A DNA stretch of 64,000 bases from Erigeron canadensis (GCF_010389155.1 NC_057761.1:19098501-19162500); one strand, 5' to 3'. Shown: positions 31,581-44,520, counted from the first letter of the stretch. The notes: generated from the letters alone by a model not told the origin. Translations and numbers: made by a program.

Positions 31581-34385
31581 CTATAAAAGGAAATCTGGTA
31601 TAACTGGTTTCGTAAAAGCCACTTCGGTACCTCCATCAGATCTTTGCCTAACTTTATGTCTGCCACCACTTTTCTGCTTACTAGTTTCACCATTTGTTTC
31701 TTTTTTATCATCAACATTAGCTGAATCCTGATTCTTTTTTTCTTTACGAGATTTGCTTCTTCTTTTACTAGAACTCCCAGTTTCAGTATCACCCACTTTA
31801 TCTTTGCTCTTTCTTCTGCCTGATGGCTTATGTGACTGATTGCTCTGTGACAAAGTTTCATTTCCTAAAAGAACATCTCTCACAGCTCCAGAGATCAAAT
31901 CATCATTTGATTCAGTTTTTGTTATTGCAGTAGGGAGTCTGTCTCCCTCATCAAGTTTCACCACAACAGGCCTTGGCCTAGCTGGATTTGGCTTCCTTTT
32001 TAGCACCAGAGATTCTTCTGTTAGCTTAGCCAGATCTTTCACATCATTGTCTTCATTGTTAGGCTCATTGGCAGGCGGGAAACTAGTGGATGCATTATTA
32101 TTATTATTACTGTTATCTGAAGGAAGATAGAACAGTCCATGTCGTTTTCGATGTTCAGCAAGCAGAGATGTGGATTCAACAGGAGACGTTTCTGCTTCTT
32201 CTTCATTCTGACGATAAGAAAGAGAATCACCATCATTTGGTAAGAAATTAGATTTTATGAGTGAGAACGATTCACATGTTGGTAACTGAGCATCTCCACA
32301 TATGCTGTCCAACGTGCTCAGATTCTCCTCAAGTACTAATCCATCTGGAACAGGTACCCTCTCTTGAGCACTCAATGAAACTGGACCAAGATCCTCTATG
32401 AGTGCATCGTTGATCAACTGGATGAGAATACTAGTTTTTAGATCCACCATCTTTTCCTTATGATTACCATCACAAAATATGTCTACTTGTGCCAACCGGG
32501 CTAAACCAAGGAGGTTCCTCACTCTCTCCTGTATTTCAACGTCATGGCTTTCAGCCAAGGGGCTTAAAAATGTTATAATGACATTCAACACATTTAAAAT
32601 GGATTCCCGTGTATATGTATCCTTTTTGCTCAAACTTGAAGAAATTGTAGAACGTTCGGCATTTGTATGGGGAAATTCTTTTTCAGATTCCGAATATACG
32701 AAACCTGGTTCCATATCAACAAGATTTGAGAAAGATGAAGAACTTGTGGTTGTGTCAGGAAAAAGGAAAAAATGAAGGCAAAAGCTCAGTACTTTAAACG
32801 CAGAGTGAATATATACAGCTCTTATTGACGGTGGCAAGAGATTAGTGCGTGGTTGTAGTAGTGCTTCCATTATTTCAAAGGGATTCCTTGAAAAGCGAAC
32901 ATACTCCCCTGCCACCCAAGCAACAGCAGATAAAATCCTAAAAATAAAAGGATTCCCAAGCAAAGCCGGGTCAATCAACAGATCACGTGCAACACGAACG
33001 AGATCTGGTCTAACATCTTTAACCCTCATACCAATATCTATCAGCTGATACTCTATGTCTTCACCATTTTGGCAATGTGGAACCCTTGCCATTTCGCCAA
33101 GAAGCGACACGTACCAGTCAAAATCAACAATAATTTCATAAACATTTCTGGAACAAGTCGACAAAATTGACCTCAAGATCTCATTACAAAACTCAGGATC
33201 AGACTTGACCGCATAACCAATCAAAACCCTGCAAATCTCGACCACGTTATCTTCAGAAACCATCGACATCACAAGCCTCAACGCTTCCATCTTAATGTTC
33301 CGATCAACATCACTCAACGACTTAATCACAACATCCTTATTCTCCAAAACCGCCCACAAATGATTTGGCGCAACAAGCAAAAGCCCCTGCAATCCAAGAT
33401 ACCTAAGATTCAAATCACTATCCAACAAAAACTCTTTAATCTTTTCAACTGCAAGCTTCACCGCAAACTCATACTCATAAAACGCGGTCACAATCGTTCT
33501 CACACACTCAAACACCAACGACTTAGCCTCACTCCGTTTCATATGATCACAAATTGGCTGCACAACCTTAGTAGCCAACCTCGGCTCTAACTTAGCAAGC
33601 TTAGCGAAAATCTTCAAAACCTTAATCAAAACCCAATTATTCCTAGAATCAACTAAAATCCTATAAAACTCCGGCGCTAACGGAAGATAAGTTTTCGGAT
33701 CACGGCACGCAAGTTCACAAAACACGCCAACAGCAGCCGACAAAACGGCGTAATTATTCCCCTCCTCTTTTTCCAAACTATCAACTAACCGTTTAAAACA
33801 AACCCTAACCGAATCAGGAAACCTATCAAACAAAACTAACAAACACGCAACCGCCTTTTTCTTAACGAAATTCTTATTACAATTCAAAAGCACAAAAATC
33901 TCAGGAGTTAAATCTCTAGCAAAATCAACATTACAAATAACGGAGAGACATTCTAAAGCTAAACTAACCTCATGATCATTAACCGATTTCAAATCCTTTC
34001 GTAACTGATTAGTTAAAAGAAGTAAAACGTCGGTCGAGGGACGGAAGGAAAGCGAAGCGGCGAGATATCCGATTTTTTTGTGTGAGAAAGAAGTGGAAGA
34101 TGTGAGTTCAATAGCGTGAAAAGCGGCGAAAGAGATATCGATATGATGTAAGGAATGAAGGTAAGTGAGTTTTTGAAGAGCGGTGGATTTGGTTTGTAAA
34201 TCGGTTGATTTGATTTCGCGGTGGATCTCGGAAAGTGATTTGGAAATGAAAGTGGATTGGGAGGTGCTATTTGTGTGAAGACGGATGCCTTTAATTAGGT
34301 CGTCTAGTGTCCGTTGGAATAGTGAGTCCATTAGTGTATAAGAAGAAGTAGCGGCGGCGGCGGCGGTGGTTGTGGAGGAGGACAT
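31581..34385 (-). CDS. AP3D: AP-3 complex subunit delta
   Basis: Large subunit of the AP-3 adaptor complex, which sorts cargo from the Golgi/endosome to the vacuole. A single uninterrupted 934-codon frame starts at ATG 34385 and ends at 31581. After a Ser/Thr/Ala leader, the Adaptin_N helical-repeat domain covers roughly residues 20-560, with FISKSLSEIHREIKSTDLQT, KKIGYLAASLSFRPSTDVLL, SLALECLSVICNVDFARDL and AVAWVAGEYVRFSRNP-type segments. A linker follows with an acidic/Asn-rich stretch (NNNNNASTS). The C-terminal ~120 residues are strongly basic (RRKSKDK, KRRSKSRKEKK). No large ear domain is apparent. The intronless structure and length are close to plant delta subunits. No stop or frame break is seen, so it is probably functional. 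The neighbouring genes are unrelated. Confidence 0.93.
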   Translation of the reverse strand: MSSSTTTAAAAATSSYTLMDSLFQRTLDDLIKGIRLHTNSTSQSTFISKSLSEIHREIKSTDLQTKSTALQKLTYLHSLHHIDISFAAFHAIELTSSTSFSHKKIGYLAASLSFRPSTDVLLLLTNQLRKDLKSVNDHEVSLALECLSVICNVDFARDLTPEIFVLLNCNKNFVKKKAVACLLVLFDRFPDSVRVCFKRLVDSLEKEEGNNYAVLSAAVGVFCELACRDPKTYLPLAPEFYRILVDSRNNWVLIKVLKIFAKLAKLEPRLATKVVQPICDHMKRSEAKSLVFECVRTIVTAFYEYEFAVKLAVEKIKEFLLDSDLNLRYLGLQGLLLVAPNHLWAVLENKDVVIKSLSDVDRNIKMEALRLVMSMVSEDNVVEICRVLIGYAVKSDPEFCNEILRSILSTCSRNVYEIIVDFDWYVSLLGEMARVPHCQNGEDIEYQLIDIGMRVKDVRPDLVRVARDLLIDPALLGNPFIFRILSAVAWVAGEYVRFSRNPFEIMEALLQPRTNLLPPSIRAVYIHSAFKVLSFCLHFFLFPDTTTSSSSFSNLVDMEPGFVYSESEKEFPHTNAERSTISSSLSKKDTYTRESILNVLNVIITFLSPLAESHDVEIQERVRNLLGLARLAQVDIFCDGNHKEKMVDLKTSILIQLINDALIEDLGPVSLSAQERVPVPDGLVLEENLSTLDSICGDAQLPTCESFSLIKSNFLPNDGDSLSYRQNEEEAETSPVESTSLLAEHRKRHGLFYLPSDNSNNNNNASTSFPPANEPNNEDNDVKDLAKLTEESLVLKRKPNPARPRPVVVKLDEGDRLPTAITKTESNDDLISGAVRDVLLGNETLSQSNQSHKPSGRRKSKDKVGDTETGSSSKRRSKSRKEKKNQDSANVDDKKETNGETSKQKSGGRHKVRQRSDGGTEVAFTKPVIPDFLL

Positions 34386-34596
34386 TGGTTTGACGGAATT
34401 GTTACAAAATTTTGATCGGAATTCTGATAAACCTTTTGGAAGGAAGGATTGTGATGGCGGGGCCCCGGATCCGTTTGTCGTGTTTTCATTTTTTGCTACT
34501 AGGAAATGCTTATTTGGTCCTTGTACTTTTGGTTATTTAACTTAAGTACTTTTGGTTATTTTAGGTCATTAACAAACTTTATATTTCACGAAACAA

Positions 34597-34896
34597 TGTT
34601 AGGGTTTAGTATCGGGGATGTAAGTAACTTTTATATTTTTTTTATTGTGTAAATGTAACTTTCATTTGGTTCGTTGTATGTAATCAACCATCAAATTGAA
34701 CGATTAATGTAAAAGTGTATACGTGACACACCATATGAGCTGCCACGTAGAACTTTTTGATTGGTCAACCTTAACATTTTACATTAATTGTTCAAATTTA
34801 GCGGGTTAATTACATACAATGAACCAAATGAAAGTTATGTTCACACAATAGAAAAAATGTAAAAGTTACTTACACTTACAAATACTTAACCTAACA
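34597..34896. mobile_element. Foldback MITE upstream of AP3D
   Basis: TGTAAGTAACTTTTATATTT on the left pairs with AAATGTAAAAGTTACTTACA on the right. Inner arms pair TTCATTTGGTTC with GAACCAAATGAA. Outer arms extend to TGTTAGG and CCTAACA. It lies about 210 bp upstream of the AP3D start codon, so within or next to its promoter. Confidence 0.72.
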
Positions 34897-35521
34897 AAAT
34901 AATTAATCAAAACTAAATGTTTAAAGATAGAAACAATATTTGATGGTAAAATAAGAGCTTAAATGTAGATGTCAAAAAACTAAATACAAAAGCTTTGACA
35001 AAAGTCTGAAAAAAAGACGGACAAATTGAAAATTATAAAAGTAAAAAAAGTAATTCTTTAGACTTAAAAACTTGTATAATTTTTTTTTCTATACGAGAGA
35101 ACTGCATGTTGTGGCGGTGAGATGGTAAGGGTGATAGGTCATAGGAAGTGACAAGTCATAGAGTATGATAGCCAAATAACTTAGTCGTACGGGTTCCGTC
35201 TTCGAATTTAAAATTTCGTCGAATGTATATCGAATGACATCTCTAATGAAAAAGCATGAAATTTTAATAATACTAGTATAATTTTTATAATTTATTGATA
35301 TCCGGTTTTTGAGATAAAATTTTTTAAATGAATTAGAGGAATAAAATGGTTTATGCATGAGAGAGGACAAAAATAAGTGGTTGAGATTTGAGGAGAGAGA
35401 GAAAAATAAGTGATTGAGATTATAGGTATATTAAGTAGAAATGTTTAAATAAGTGAATAAAGAAGATGAGTAATTTTAATAGTTCAAAGTTGTAATTTAA
35501 GATTTAGAAAAAGGGGTTTCC

Positions 35522-35653
35522 ATATTATATGGGGAATGATATTGCTACAACAAAATTCAACCATATACAACAATAGCTGCATTATACAGTTGTACATTGT
35601 ACAATAAAATTTGTACATTTGTTGTAGATAGCTATATCACTCCCCATATTATA
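35522..35653. mobile_element. Short MITE (~130 bp)
   Basis: ATATTATATGGGGAATGATA at the left end pairs with TATCACTCCCCATATTATAT at the right end. Inner arms match TGCTACAACA with TGTTGTAG. Non-coding. Confidence 0.68.
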
Positions 35654-37724
35654 TAAGAGTAAACATAAAGATAAAGATAAGTTGTACATTTTGTTTATAT
35701 AGACTTGTACTATTTGTATTGCTTTTTAATATGATGATTTTTGGTACGGAATCTTACTGAAACCGACAAATACCGAAACCGAAAGCAACCCAAATTTCTA
35801 AAATGATAACCAAATACTGTACCGATTTCATTGATATAATACCAGTACTGGTTTTGGGTATCAAAACCGAATTGGTATCAAAAATACATACATCGTACCT
35901 ATACACATAAAACATATAGATATTATTTAATTTTTACAATCTTTAATTTGTCGAACAGTTTATTATATATTTCTTACACACAAAAAGATATACAGTCGGT
36001 GCTTAATTTGCATCAAAAAACACTCTATGTGATTTTTCTAATCTGAGTTTTACTATTACCCAACACTAAATTTGTTTCATCGTTTATCTCTGTAATGCCT
36101 TTTAAAGGGATAGAATGCAGTAAGGAATGAGTTGGTCAACTCTTATAAAAACTTCATTTGTGCTATGGTGAAATCGTTGAATGATTACTTAATGTTACGT
36201 CCGTTTTTTTTATATAAAGAAATATTCATTTAACTTTCTATAGATAAATATGTGTACAGTAAATACATATTTATTCGACAATGCTGAATACTAATTTATT
36301 TTAAACGACACGATGGAAAAATTAGAAATTTCGGCATTACCTCATCGTAATACCAACAATCCATACGTTCTAATTTTTAATCCAAACAACTTGTTTATAA
36401 AGAATCAAAATACTTGATCTCACTCAGTTTAACGACCATATTACCAATTTAAAGTAATCGACACATTAAGTTCGGAAATATGGGCTGGTAATATACTCGG
36501 CTGTAATTTAAAGATAAAACTTGCGTAAACCTTCTGCAAGTGCTCATCCACAAAAATGGCTACTCAGGGCTCATCATTTATGGTTGCTCATCACTAACGC
36601 CAAATCCATTTACACCTACAATATTTATAATTAAAGGAAAAAGCACATTGCTTAGTAAATATATAGAAAGTAAACATATTAACCTTCTACATTATATCAA
36701 CTACGTGTATATATATTAACCTTCTGCATTATATAAACTGTGTGTATGATAGGCAACCTCCATATAATCAACTCTGCCTGCTAAATACAAGAGGGTTACC
36801 GTATCAAAGTATAAGAAAGTAAATAATACAGCTATATATGCATAGAAGTATTAACGACTATTCTTTAATGGTTTTCTTCTACAACGTCAATACACATACA
36901 TCCACAAAATCTGCAGATTAGCCTTATATATCTGAATTTACATCACACAATCACATGGCAGTCACATTTCAATTAAAACATGTATATTTACATAACATAC
37001 ACACTTACTCAACAAAATATCTAGATACACATAACAACTTGACTAATACAATTTTACGATCAAATAACAATTAAAGCACATGTGGTTGCATAAACATACG
37101 CACTTACACAACAAAACATCTAGGTAACACGTTGTTAATCCAACAAACAACATGGCTATCAGCAATCTATAACATCAATGGCCTAGATTCTCCCCTTGGC
37201 ATGATCATTATCTAAGGCCAATAACAATGATTAACTACAAATACTGACTATTAATCTTCAAGCTGCTTAATTATTAACTAAAATTTACAACTACAATAAG
37301 GCTTCAACTAATCACATTATCAGCTTAATATTATCGATAACAACAAATTTTGCTACTAACTTCTCTATTACCATACACATTACCATAATCTTATCATAAA
37401 CAACAATTGCCACAACTTATTTATCTTCATAACTTTAACAAAAATCATATCACATAACTAAATAAGACTGCATATCAACTTCTACTATATCAGTACCACT
37501 GCACCATTACATGTAATCGATCACACATATATAAACGAGTTCCATATAATTCAATCTTATGGCTCAATCATTTATAATTTAATTAATAACCGCAATTTCA
37601 ACACATATTTTCAACAATTGAAATAGCTAAACAAATATGGCATTATATAGCTATATTGATCATATGAGATCTCTTACGCACATGTAATCTGCCCTCATAT
37701 GATCACCCTGCCAGTTTAAATCCT
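35654..37724. other. AT-rich spacer
   Basis: I see no gene, repeat pair or structural signal that I could defend. Several ACACATAAACATAC-like AC-rich words recur loosely at 36880-37130 without forming a clean tandem array. Confidence 0.5.
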
Positions 37725-39232
37725 TGATATGTCCATTTATATGTATATTCTCATATCGTTTATAAGTCGTTTTAAACTTAATAATGTGCAAATTGTATGT
37801 ATATTCGATGCTTTGATGGTATTATTAGTGATTACAGGCTTAGAACAGGTACATTGGTTAGAAATGGCATATGAAAGGTTAAAAGATGCATTAGGACGAT
37901 TCTTAGACGAGTACGAGTGAAGACGAGTTGAAAAATACAAGTTTCGTGAATTCTGGAGCGCACACAAGGACTATGCGGCGCACAAGAAGAAGGAATTTTG
38001 ATCAGGGAATTTGGTAAAAGTTCCTGTGCGGCGCACAGGAGAGGCATGCGGCGCATATCGGGCGCCCAAAACTAAGGAAAGTAAGGTTTGTGCGGCGCAC
38101 ATCCATTCTGTGCGGCGCATAAACTAGGTCGGCATAAGAGTTTTTGATTTTTCACTAATTATACAAGACCAAAACCATCCCTTTCGATATAAAATCACCT
38201 CCAGTCGATTTTAGGGTTCTTTGGGGCAATATTCAGCAGCTTTTTCATCCATCAAGGTCTAGGGGTTGTTCGTGAGCTTCAAGGCATTCGGTTATCGATT
38301 TTCTTAGCTTCTACTTGTTTTCTACACATTGGTACAATATGTTCTCTTATACTTTTACTCTTTGTGCTATGTTTATGATTACGAGTAGCTAAATAATTTG
38401 TCATCCACTGAGATGAAGTGATATATTGACTATGGTTGCATATTTTTAATCAAAGTTGATTTTATTAGCGTTATGTCGAGATCTTAATGAATCGTTTTCT
38501 TGTTCTATATTATTGTGCTTGTTGGTGATTCTTACATGCTTTGTCGATTGTGTTGGAAGTATATAAGTTTGATTTCAATTATTTGTCTATGAGTAATTGG
38601 TGTTAGTTCATGGAGTGATAGTAAACGGCATAATAATTATAGGAAATAATTTATTAATTGGAGTTAATAGTTGATGGTGTCACATTAATTTCAAGTAGAC
38701 ATAATTGTTAATACTTAACCAAAATAAATTAATTAATTGGGGTAAATTTTATTAAACGTTGGTGGTGTCAATTTTCTAGGATTGAACTAGTTAGTTAATG
38801 AGTTTGAATAGAGTTATAAGCTTGTCGGCCACCAAGTGAGTTTTTTTGTTCGAGTCTAGGTTATCTTGTCAACATATTTGGATTGGGTCTTAATTTAAAT
38901 GCAACCGGAGTTAGTGTATCACGGAGTCAAAAGTGGATGATCTTCTCATCCTATTTGATATAAGACAATTTTCTTTTCGATAAATTCTTAGGAATTTCTA
39001 ACTCTTTCAATCAACTAACTTTTTAATATAAAAATCAAGATGACGTGGTGTCTTTAAAAACCAAAATCTTTTTAACTACTTAAAACTCGCTAGCTCTTTG
39101 TAGTCTCCGTGGAACGAACCTTTACTTGCTTTAATCTATATTGCATACGAACGGGTCCACTGCCTGATTGTGTGTGGTATTCGATTCGGAGTATTTTTAA
39201 GGATTTTAATTTAACTAGATTTTCACACATCA
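37725..39232 (+). repeat. 5' LTR of an Athila-type element
   Basis: The right end is firm: TTCACACATCA stands six bases before a tRNA-Asp primer site. The left end is inferred from TGATATGTCC at 37725, since no second LTR is in the window for comparison. That would give about 1.5 kb. Five copies of the odd palindrome TGCGGCGCA cluster at 37970-38120. Confidence 0.65.
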
Positions 39233-39238
39233 AGTTTT

Positions 39239-39256
39239 TGGCGCCGCTGCCGGGGA
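39239..39256 (+). other. Primer-binding site, tRNA-Asp type
   Basis: TGGCGCCGCTGCCGGGGA matches the well-known Athila/Tat primer site complementary to tRNA-Asp. Confidence 0.88.
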
Positions 39257-39717
39257 CAAATTAAAGAGCTTTAGTTTGAGATTTCGTAGTTGATCCTTTC
39301 TTGTACTCACGTGCAAGAGAGTTACTTGTTTTCTTAGGTTAATTTTCGATTTTTAGTTTTAAATTTTCTGTTTTGTTTTGTTTTGTTTTTGTAACCCGGT
39401 GCGTTTTACGGTTTTCTTTGTTTGTATTTTCAGGTTTGTTTCTTAGTTGATGACCACAAGGGCTGCAGGTATACCACTAGTAAGTCCGCAATCTAATCCG
39501 GGAAAGACGAAGAGACGTGGGAAGAAACCTTCTAAATCCGTTAACCTTTCACTTAGCAAAATAGATTCCAAACTTAAACATTGAAGCTGAAAGTTCCATC
39601 TATTCCACACCACCGGAAAATAAACAACCAACTCCACCGAAAACTTCACCTAAAAATTCACCACATTCAACACCAAACTCCACTCCACCCTCTACACCTC
39701 CTACTACACCTAGAAAC

Positions 39718-42320
39718 ATGGCCGAAGACATGGTTTATCCGTTTGATAGGACTATTGGGGAGAGTACTCGAGTCATTACACCTAACAGGAGCTCGGCTAT
39801 TCGTCCTCCAACCACCGCTCCGAACTTCAATGTCAAGGGTAATCATTTGTTTCGGGTTGAGGAAAATCAGTTTGATGGGGTTGTTAAGTGGGATCTGTAT
39901 GATCATGTGGAGAAGTTTGAAAAGGTTTGTCGATTGTTCAAGTTTGGGGAGACTTAAATGCCACATGTTAAGCTTGAATTGTTTCCGTTGTCTCTCACGG
40001 GAGAGGCGACGACTTGGTATAAGAATCTCAATGAAAACATATTTGAGACATGGGAAGAGTTGAGGGAAGGATTCATTGAGCGGTTCTTTCCAACTCAATT
40101 GGTTGAAACAATGAAGTTGGAGATCCGGGCGTTTAAGCAACATAGTGGTGAGGATTTGGTAGATGCTTGGAAAAGATTGAAGGAGTTGATGAGGAATTGT
40201 CCCGAGCATGGTATTCGATTAAATGAGCACATTCTTATTTTCTTCCGGGGTTTAGATAGTCGCACTCAAAGGGAATTGGATTGGGCTTGTGGAGGTAACA
40301 TTAACAATGTCACTTACAATGAAGCCTATAAGATTATGGAAGATATGGTTCGTACAAGTGTGATTCGAGAAGCGGGTAGAACTAAACCGGATCTTGTGAA
40401 AACGGAAAGAAGAAGTGTGGCTCGGGTTGATAGTGGCGGAAGTAATGATGTTGTGGCTGAAATTAAGGCATTGGCAAGTCACATGGATAAGCAATTTGCA
40501 AGTATGGATGGTAGGTTTGAGTTGATTGAAAAGGATTTGAAGACGGCGGTTGCGGGTTGTGATATTTGTGGTGATAGGCATACGGAAGATTGTGATAAAG
40601 CACCACGAAATGAAGAAGTTGATTATGTTCAAAATCAATATCAACCACCGTTTGCAAATCGAGGGCTATTTCAAAGGAATGGAGCTTATCAAAACCGGTA
40701 CCAAGGTAATTCAAATTCTAATTTTAATTCTAATGGTGCAGGAAATTATATGTTACATTGGGAGCTTCATGGCAAGGAAGAAATCAAGGAGGTCCTTCGG
40801 TTCAACCGGTTGAAATAGTTGATCCTAATGCCGAGCTTAGGGATCTTGTTAAGAAGTTTATGGTTGATCAAGACAAGAAGAATGAGAACTACCGAACCGA
40901 TATCACCGCTTTGAATGATAAGATGAATCAAAATATTAAAAGTCAACAAGCGGCGATCAAGGATTTAGGTGTGAGGCTTGATAGAATGGGTAATTCTAAT
41001 CGTCAACAAGGATCTTTGCCAAGTAATACCCAACATAATCCTAAGCCTTCTGATTCAAATGATGGAGGTAATAAGTATCAACACCCGAATGTTAGGAATG
41101 AGCATGTAAATGCCATTACTACTCGGTCCGGTAAGGTAGTTAATTCTCCTATTTCTCCACCTCTTTCTAGTGCTACTAATGTTCTGCAGGTTGATAGTGA
41201 GGATGAAGATGAACAAGTTGATGAAGAGATTGAAGTGGAGCCGAACCAAGCCGTGAAACAACCGGCCATTCCACTTACATCTACTACACTGGTTGCTACA
41301 CCGGTAGCTAAACCGGCGGTTGTTGAGCCTCAAGTAAAGCCATATAAGCCTAAGATTCCTTTCCCTCAAAGATTGAAGAAGGATAAGCTCAAGGAACAAT
41401 ACGGTAAGTTTGTAGACATGATTAAATTGGTTTATATTAATGTGTCTTTGGTTGATTTGCTTTCAGGAATGCCGAACTATGCCAAGTTTATCAAGGATCT
41501 TATAACGGACAAGAGGAAGCTAAAGGAAGCTGAGGCTACTTTCCTAAATGCGGAGTGTTCGGAAATTGTGCAAAATCAAATCCCTCCTAAGCTTGAAGAT
41601 CCAGGGAGTTTTCTGATTACTTGTTCTCTTGATGCTAAGCTTACTTGTGATGCTTTGGCCGATATTGGTTCAAGCATTAATTTAATGCCTTTTTCAGTTT
41701 ATAGGCGATTGTCTTTAGCGGCTCTTAAGCCAACTCGGATGAGCATTAGGCTCACCGATCATTCATTTCAGTATCCCATGGGGCTTGCTGAAAATTTGTG
41801 TGTTAAAGTAGGCCATATTGTCTTTTTGGCCGATTTTGTTATCCTTGAGATGGAAGAGGATGCCAAGGTGCCTCTTATTTTAGGCCGACCTTTCTTATAT
41901 ACGGCCGATGCCATCAATCGTGTTAAGGATAAGTTTATTTCGTTGGGTATAGGAAATGATAGAATTTCGTTTTCAATTGATAAAGCTTTGCAACATCCTT
42001 ACTCTACCGATGATTCATGCTTCAGGATTGATGTGATTGACGAGGATGAAGCTTTGGAGATAGAATTGATGAACTTCTTGGACACGGATGAAAGAGAAGC
42101 TTTGTTAGCTTGTAGTGAAGAGGAGCAAGTAATGGTGGCGGATATGGTAAGAGAAATCATGGAGTTAGGCACGGATGAGTCACCATCGGAAGACGAGACT
42201 TTTGAGGAGATTGAGAGGGATGGTTTGAAGATTGAAACTTCGGTGGACAATCCACCAACCGATTTGGAGCTCAAGCCACTTCCCGAGCACTTGGATTATG
42301 CATTCCTCGAAGATAATTCT
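39718..42320 (+). pseudogene. gag-protease of an Athila-type Ty3/gypsy element, broken and cut off before RT
   Basis: The Gag N-terminus (39718-39957) ends at an in-frame TAA just before the Gag core, which continues from 39958 with LTGEATTWYKNL, WEELREGFIERFFP and HILIFFRGLDSRTQREL. A CDICGDRHTEDC zinc-knuckle-like motif follows at about 40560. A frameshift near 40760-40815 leads to the 535-codon frame 40758-42365, with NAITTRSGK, FPQRLKKDKL and the aspartic-protease motif ALADIGSSINLMP (about 41657). The stretch LGRPFLYTADA ends the protease, followed by LELKPLPEHLDYAFLED. Athila reverse transcriptase should begin right after that, but at about 42320 the sequence turns into an inverted Sirevirus. 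Confidence 0.85.
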
Positions 42321-44018
42321 TGGTTTCAAAGCTTTAACCTTGTCTTCAATCTGGAGAAAAGATGAGAACATTGAAGTAGACATATCATGAATCTCTTGAG
42401 AAGAGATTCTTTCACCCTGCACAGCTTTGTTAGAAATCTCACACTCTTTGGACTGAGTGGAGCAATCAGGAGAACTAAAAACATGCAACATTTGAACAGG
42501 GGTGGTCTCACTTACCTTTGGAGTATGATCTTGAGTTTTCAAATGTTCAATGACCTTTTCTTGAGACTCAATTTTTTGTTTTAAACCTTCAATTTCTTTT
42601 TCCAACATGGTAGTTGGAATATAAGTCCTTGTTGAAACTGGTTTTAAACAATCTTTTTGAGAATCATTTTCAGGAATTGAAATGTTGTCTATTTCTTCTA
42701 ACTCATAGATGGTTCTTTTATGAGTTTTCTTATATGTATCATTTAGAGCAACATAATCAATACCAATTTGATTTGTTTGTGGTCTTTCAACATCATCTGA
42801 CTCAAAATCATTCTCAGATGGTCTAACAAAAGTTTGAATCATGCCAAGTCTCAGAAGGTTTTCATCATACAAAGGACCAAGGTCTTCTGTTTGAGCTTTT
42901 GCCAAGTGTGCTGGATTCTCATATCCCAACCCAAGAAGAAGTTCTGATCTATCTATCTTTGACTTGTTGTAAAAAAGCAGTGAAATTCAGAAGAGGGTTT
43001 TGTTCAATTTTATAGATTTTCTCTTGGTAAAACAAGACATTTGCTTTCAAATCCTCAATTTGATTTTAAGAGTTTCAATTTCAACTCCTTTGAGAAAACA
43101 AGTACTGTTTAGATCAGAAATTTGTCGTTCATGTTTTTCACAGTTGGGTCTAAAATCTTTCATTTTATTGGTGAGAAACTCAATATCAGCTTGTCTTGCA
43201 TTTGCTCTTATCCACTCATTGGTTTTCTCAAGCTTTAAAGTCTCAATTGTTTGCTTGAGTGAATGAACAGTCTCTTCAAGGTCTTAACATTTGTTAGTTA
43301 AATGAGCATTGGGAGAAACAACTTGAGAACTAGCACTTGACAAATGCATTTCTTTCAAAGAATCATAATTCACTTTGAGAGCTTCATGAGCTATTGAGAG
43401 TTCTGAAAAATTTTCGTTGATTTTATCAAACTCTTGTTTAGCCATTTTCAAATTGTTTTTCAAAGTAATGTTTTGCTTTGTTAGAGTGTCAGCAATTGTT
43501 TGGTCAGACGAGAAATCATCTTTAGAAATGAAATCTACCACTTTTGGTGTTGCTTGTGAGGTAGTTTGTGAAGAACTGGTTGTTGAAGTCATCAAGCAGT
43601 TGACATCTTCAGAATCAGCAATCTTTGGTAATGCATCCCATATCTCTTTTGCATTGTGATCATGATTGATAGCAGAGAAAATCTCGTCAGAAAGAGATTG
43701 ATAGATATAGGATTTTGCTTGCTTGTTAGCCTGAATTCTTGCTTTTTGAGCATCAGTGAGTTGATCATTGGTAAGAAGAATTCCAAGGGGATGTTTGAAC
43801 TGAACTGGACCGTCAAGAATTGATTCTTTAATAGAGGCACCATTTGATTTAGTATCAAGAAAATCCATGAATTCGTTTTGCCATTGGACAAAAGAATTTT
43901 TGTGAAGAATTGAGGGTCTGATGATTGACCTCATTGGATCAAAGTTGATTGTTGTCATTGAAATGACTGAACAAAGATTTGAAAATTGTTTTTGTTGATT
44001 TTGAATTTTAGAAGGCAA
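42320..44018 (-). pseudogene. Gag/spacer coding region of an inverted Sirevirus (copia), truncated
   Basis: From ATG 44018 downwards: an N-terminal Gag part (SFVQWQNEFMDFLDTKSNG, AKSYIYQSLSDEIFSAI, AKEIWDAL), then a coiled-coil spacer. After stops near 43284 and 43070 come SKIDRSELLLGLGYENP and LYDENLLRLGMIQTFVRP. These last segments closely parallel 57500-57690 of the large Sirevirus, so the two belong to one family. The zinc knuckle found in the large element is absent, apparently deleted after the AKEIWDAL segment. Everything beyond about 42320, including protease and pol, is lost at the junction with the Athila fragment. Confidence 0.78.
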
Positions 44019-44035
44019 AATGATCTTGATGAAGA

Positions 44036-44520
44036 TCGTATTGAAGAAAGAAAGCTAGGACGATCTTGAATAAGATCGTCTTAGAACGAATGACAGAAAA
44101 ATTCCAAGTATGGAAGACAGGAAGATAAGACGGTCTTGGGGAAGATCGTCTTAGAAAATTTGTTAAGGAAAAATAAGACGGTCTTGAGGGAAGATCGTTT
44201 TAGAAGAACTTGGGTTAAATTTTTTCTAAGTACAGAAAATCTTGGAAATTTGGACAAAATAATGGTTATGATTTCAAGATTGTTGAGCAAAACCAATCTC
44301 AAAGAGATTAGTTACCCAGGAAGTGTGTGATTCCCAATCACAACAACTTCAAATGATCAAATCACCACACACAGTTCACACAGAACCAAGAATGTTAGGA
44401 CGATCATGGCAAGATCGTCTTAACAACAAATACCAGAAAAAACCACTAGAACGATCTTGGGAGATTGTCTTAGAATCACTAAGTAAAACAGTCTATTTGA
44501 AGATCGCGTTAAAGGACTTT
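44036..44520 (-). repeat. Hairpin array (GACGATC/GATCGTC) in the leader of the inverted Sirevirus
   Basis: About seven short inverted repeats of the type AGGACGATCTTG plus a few bases plus AAGATCGTCTTAG occur between the primer site and gag. A matching array stands in the same place in the large Sirevirus (52377-53010). Confidence 0.8.

Noticed and set aside
31840..32775. Plus-strand frames opposite the AP-3 delta gene
   Set aside because: They are antisense shadows of a clear 934-codon gene.
37729..37967. Small frames at the start of the Athila LTR
   Set aside because: They lie within LTR sequence on both strands and have no motif.
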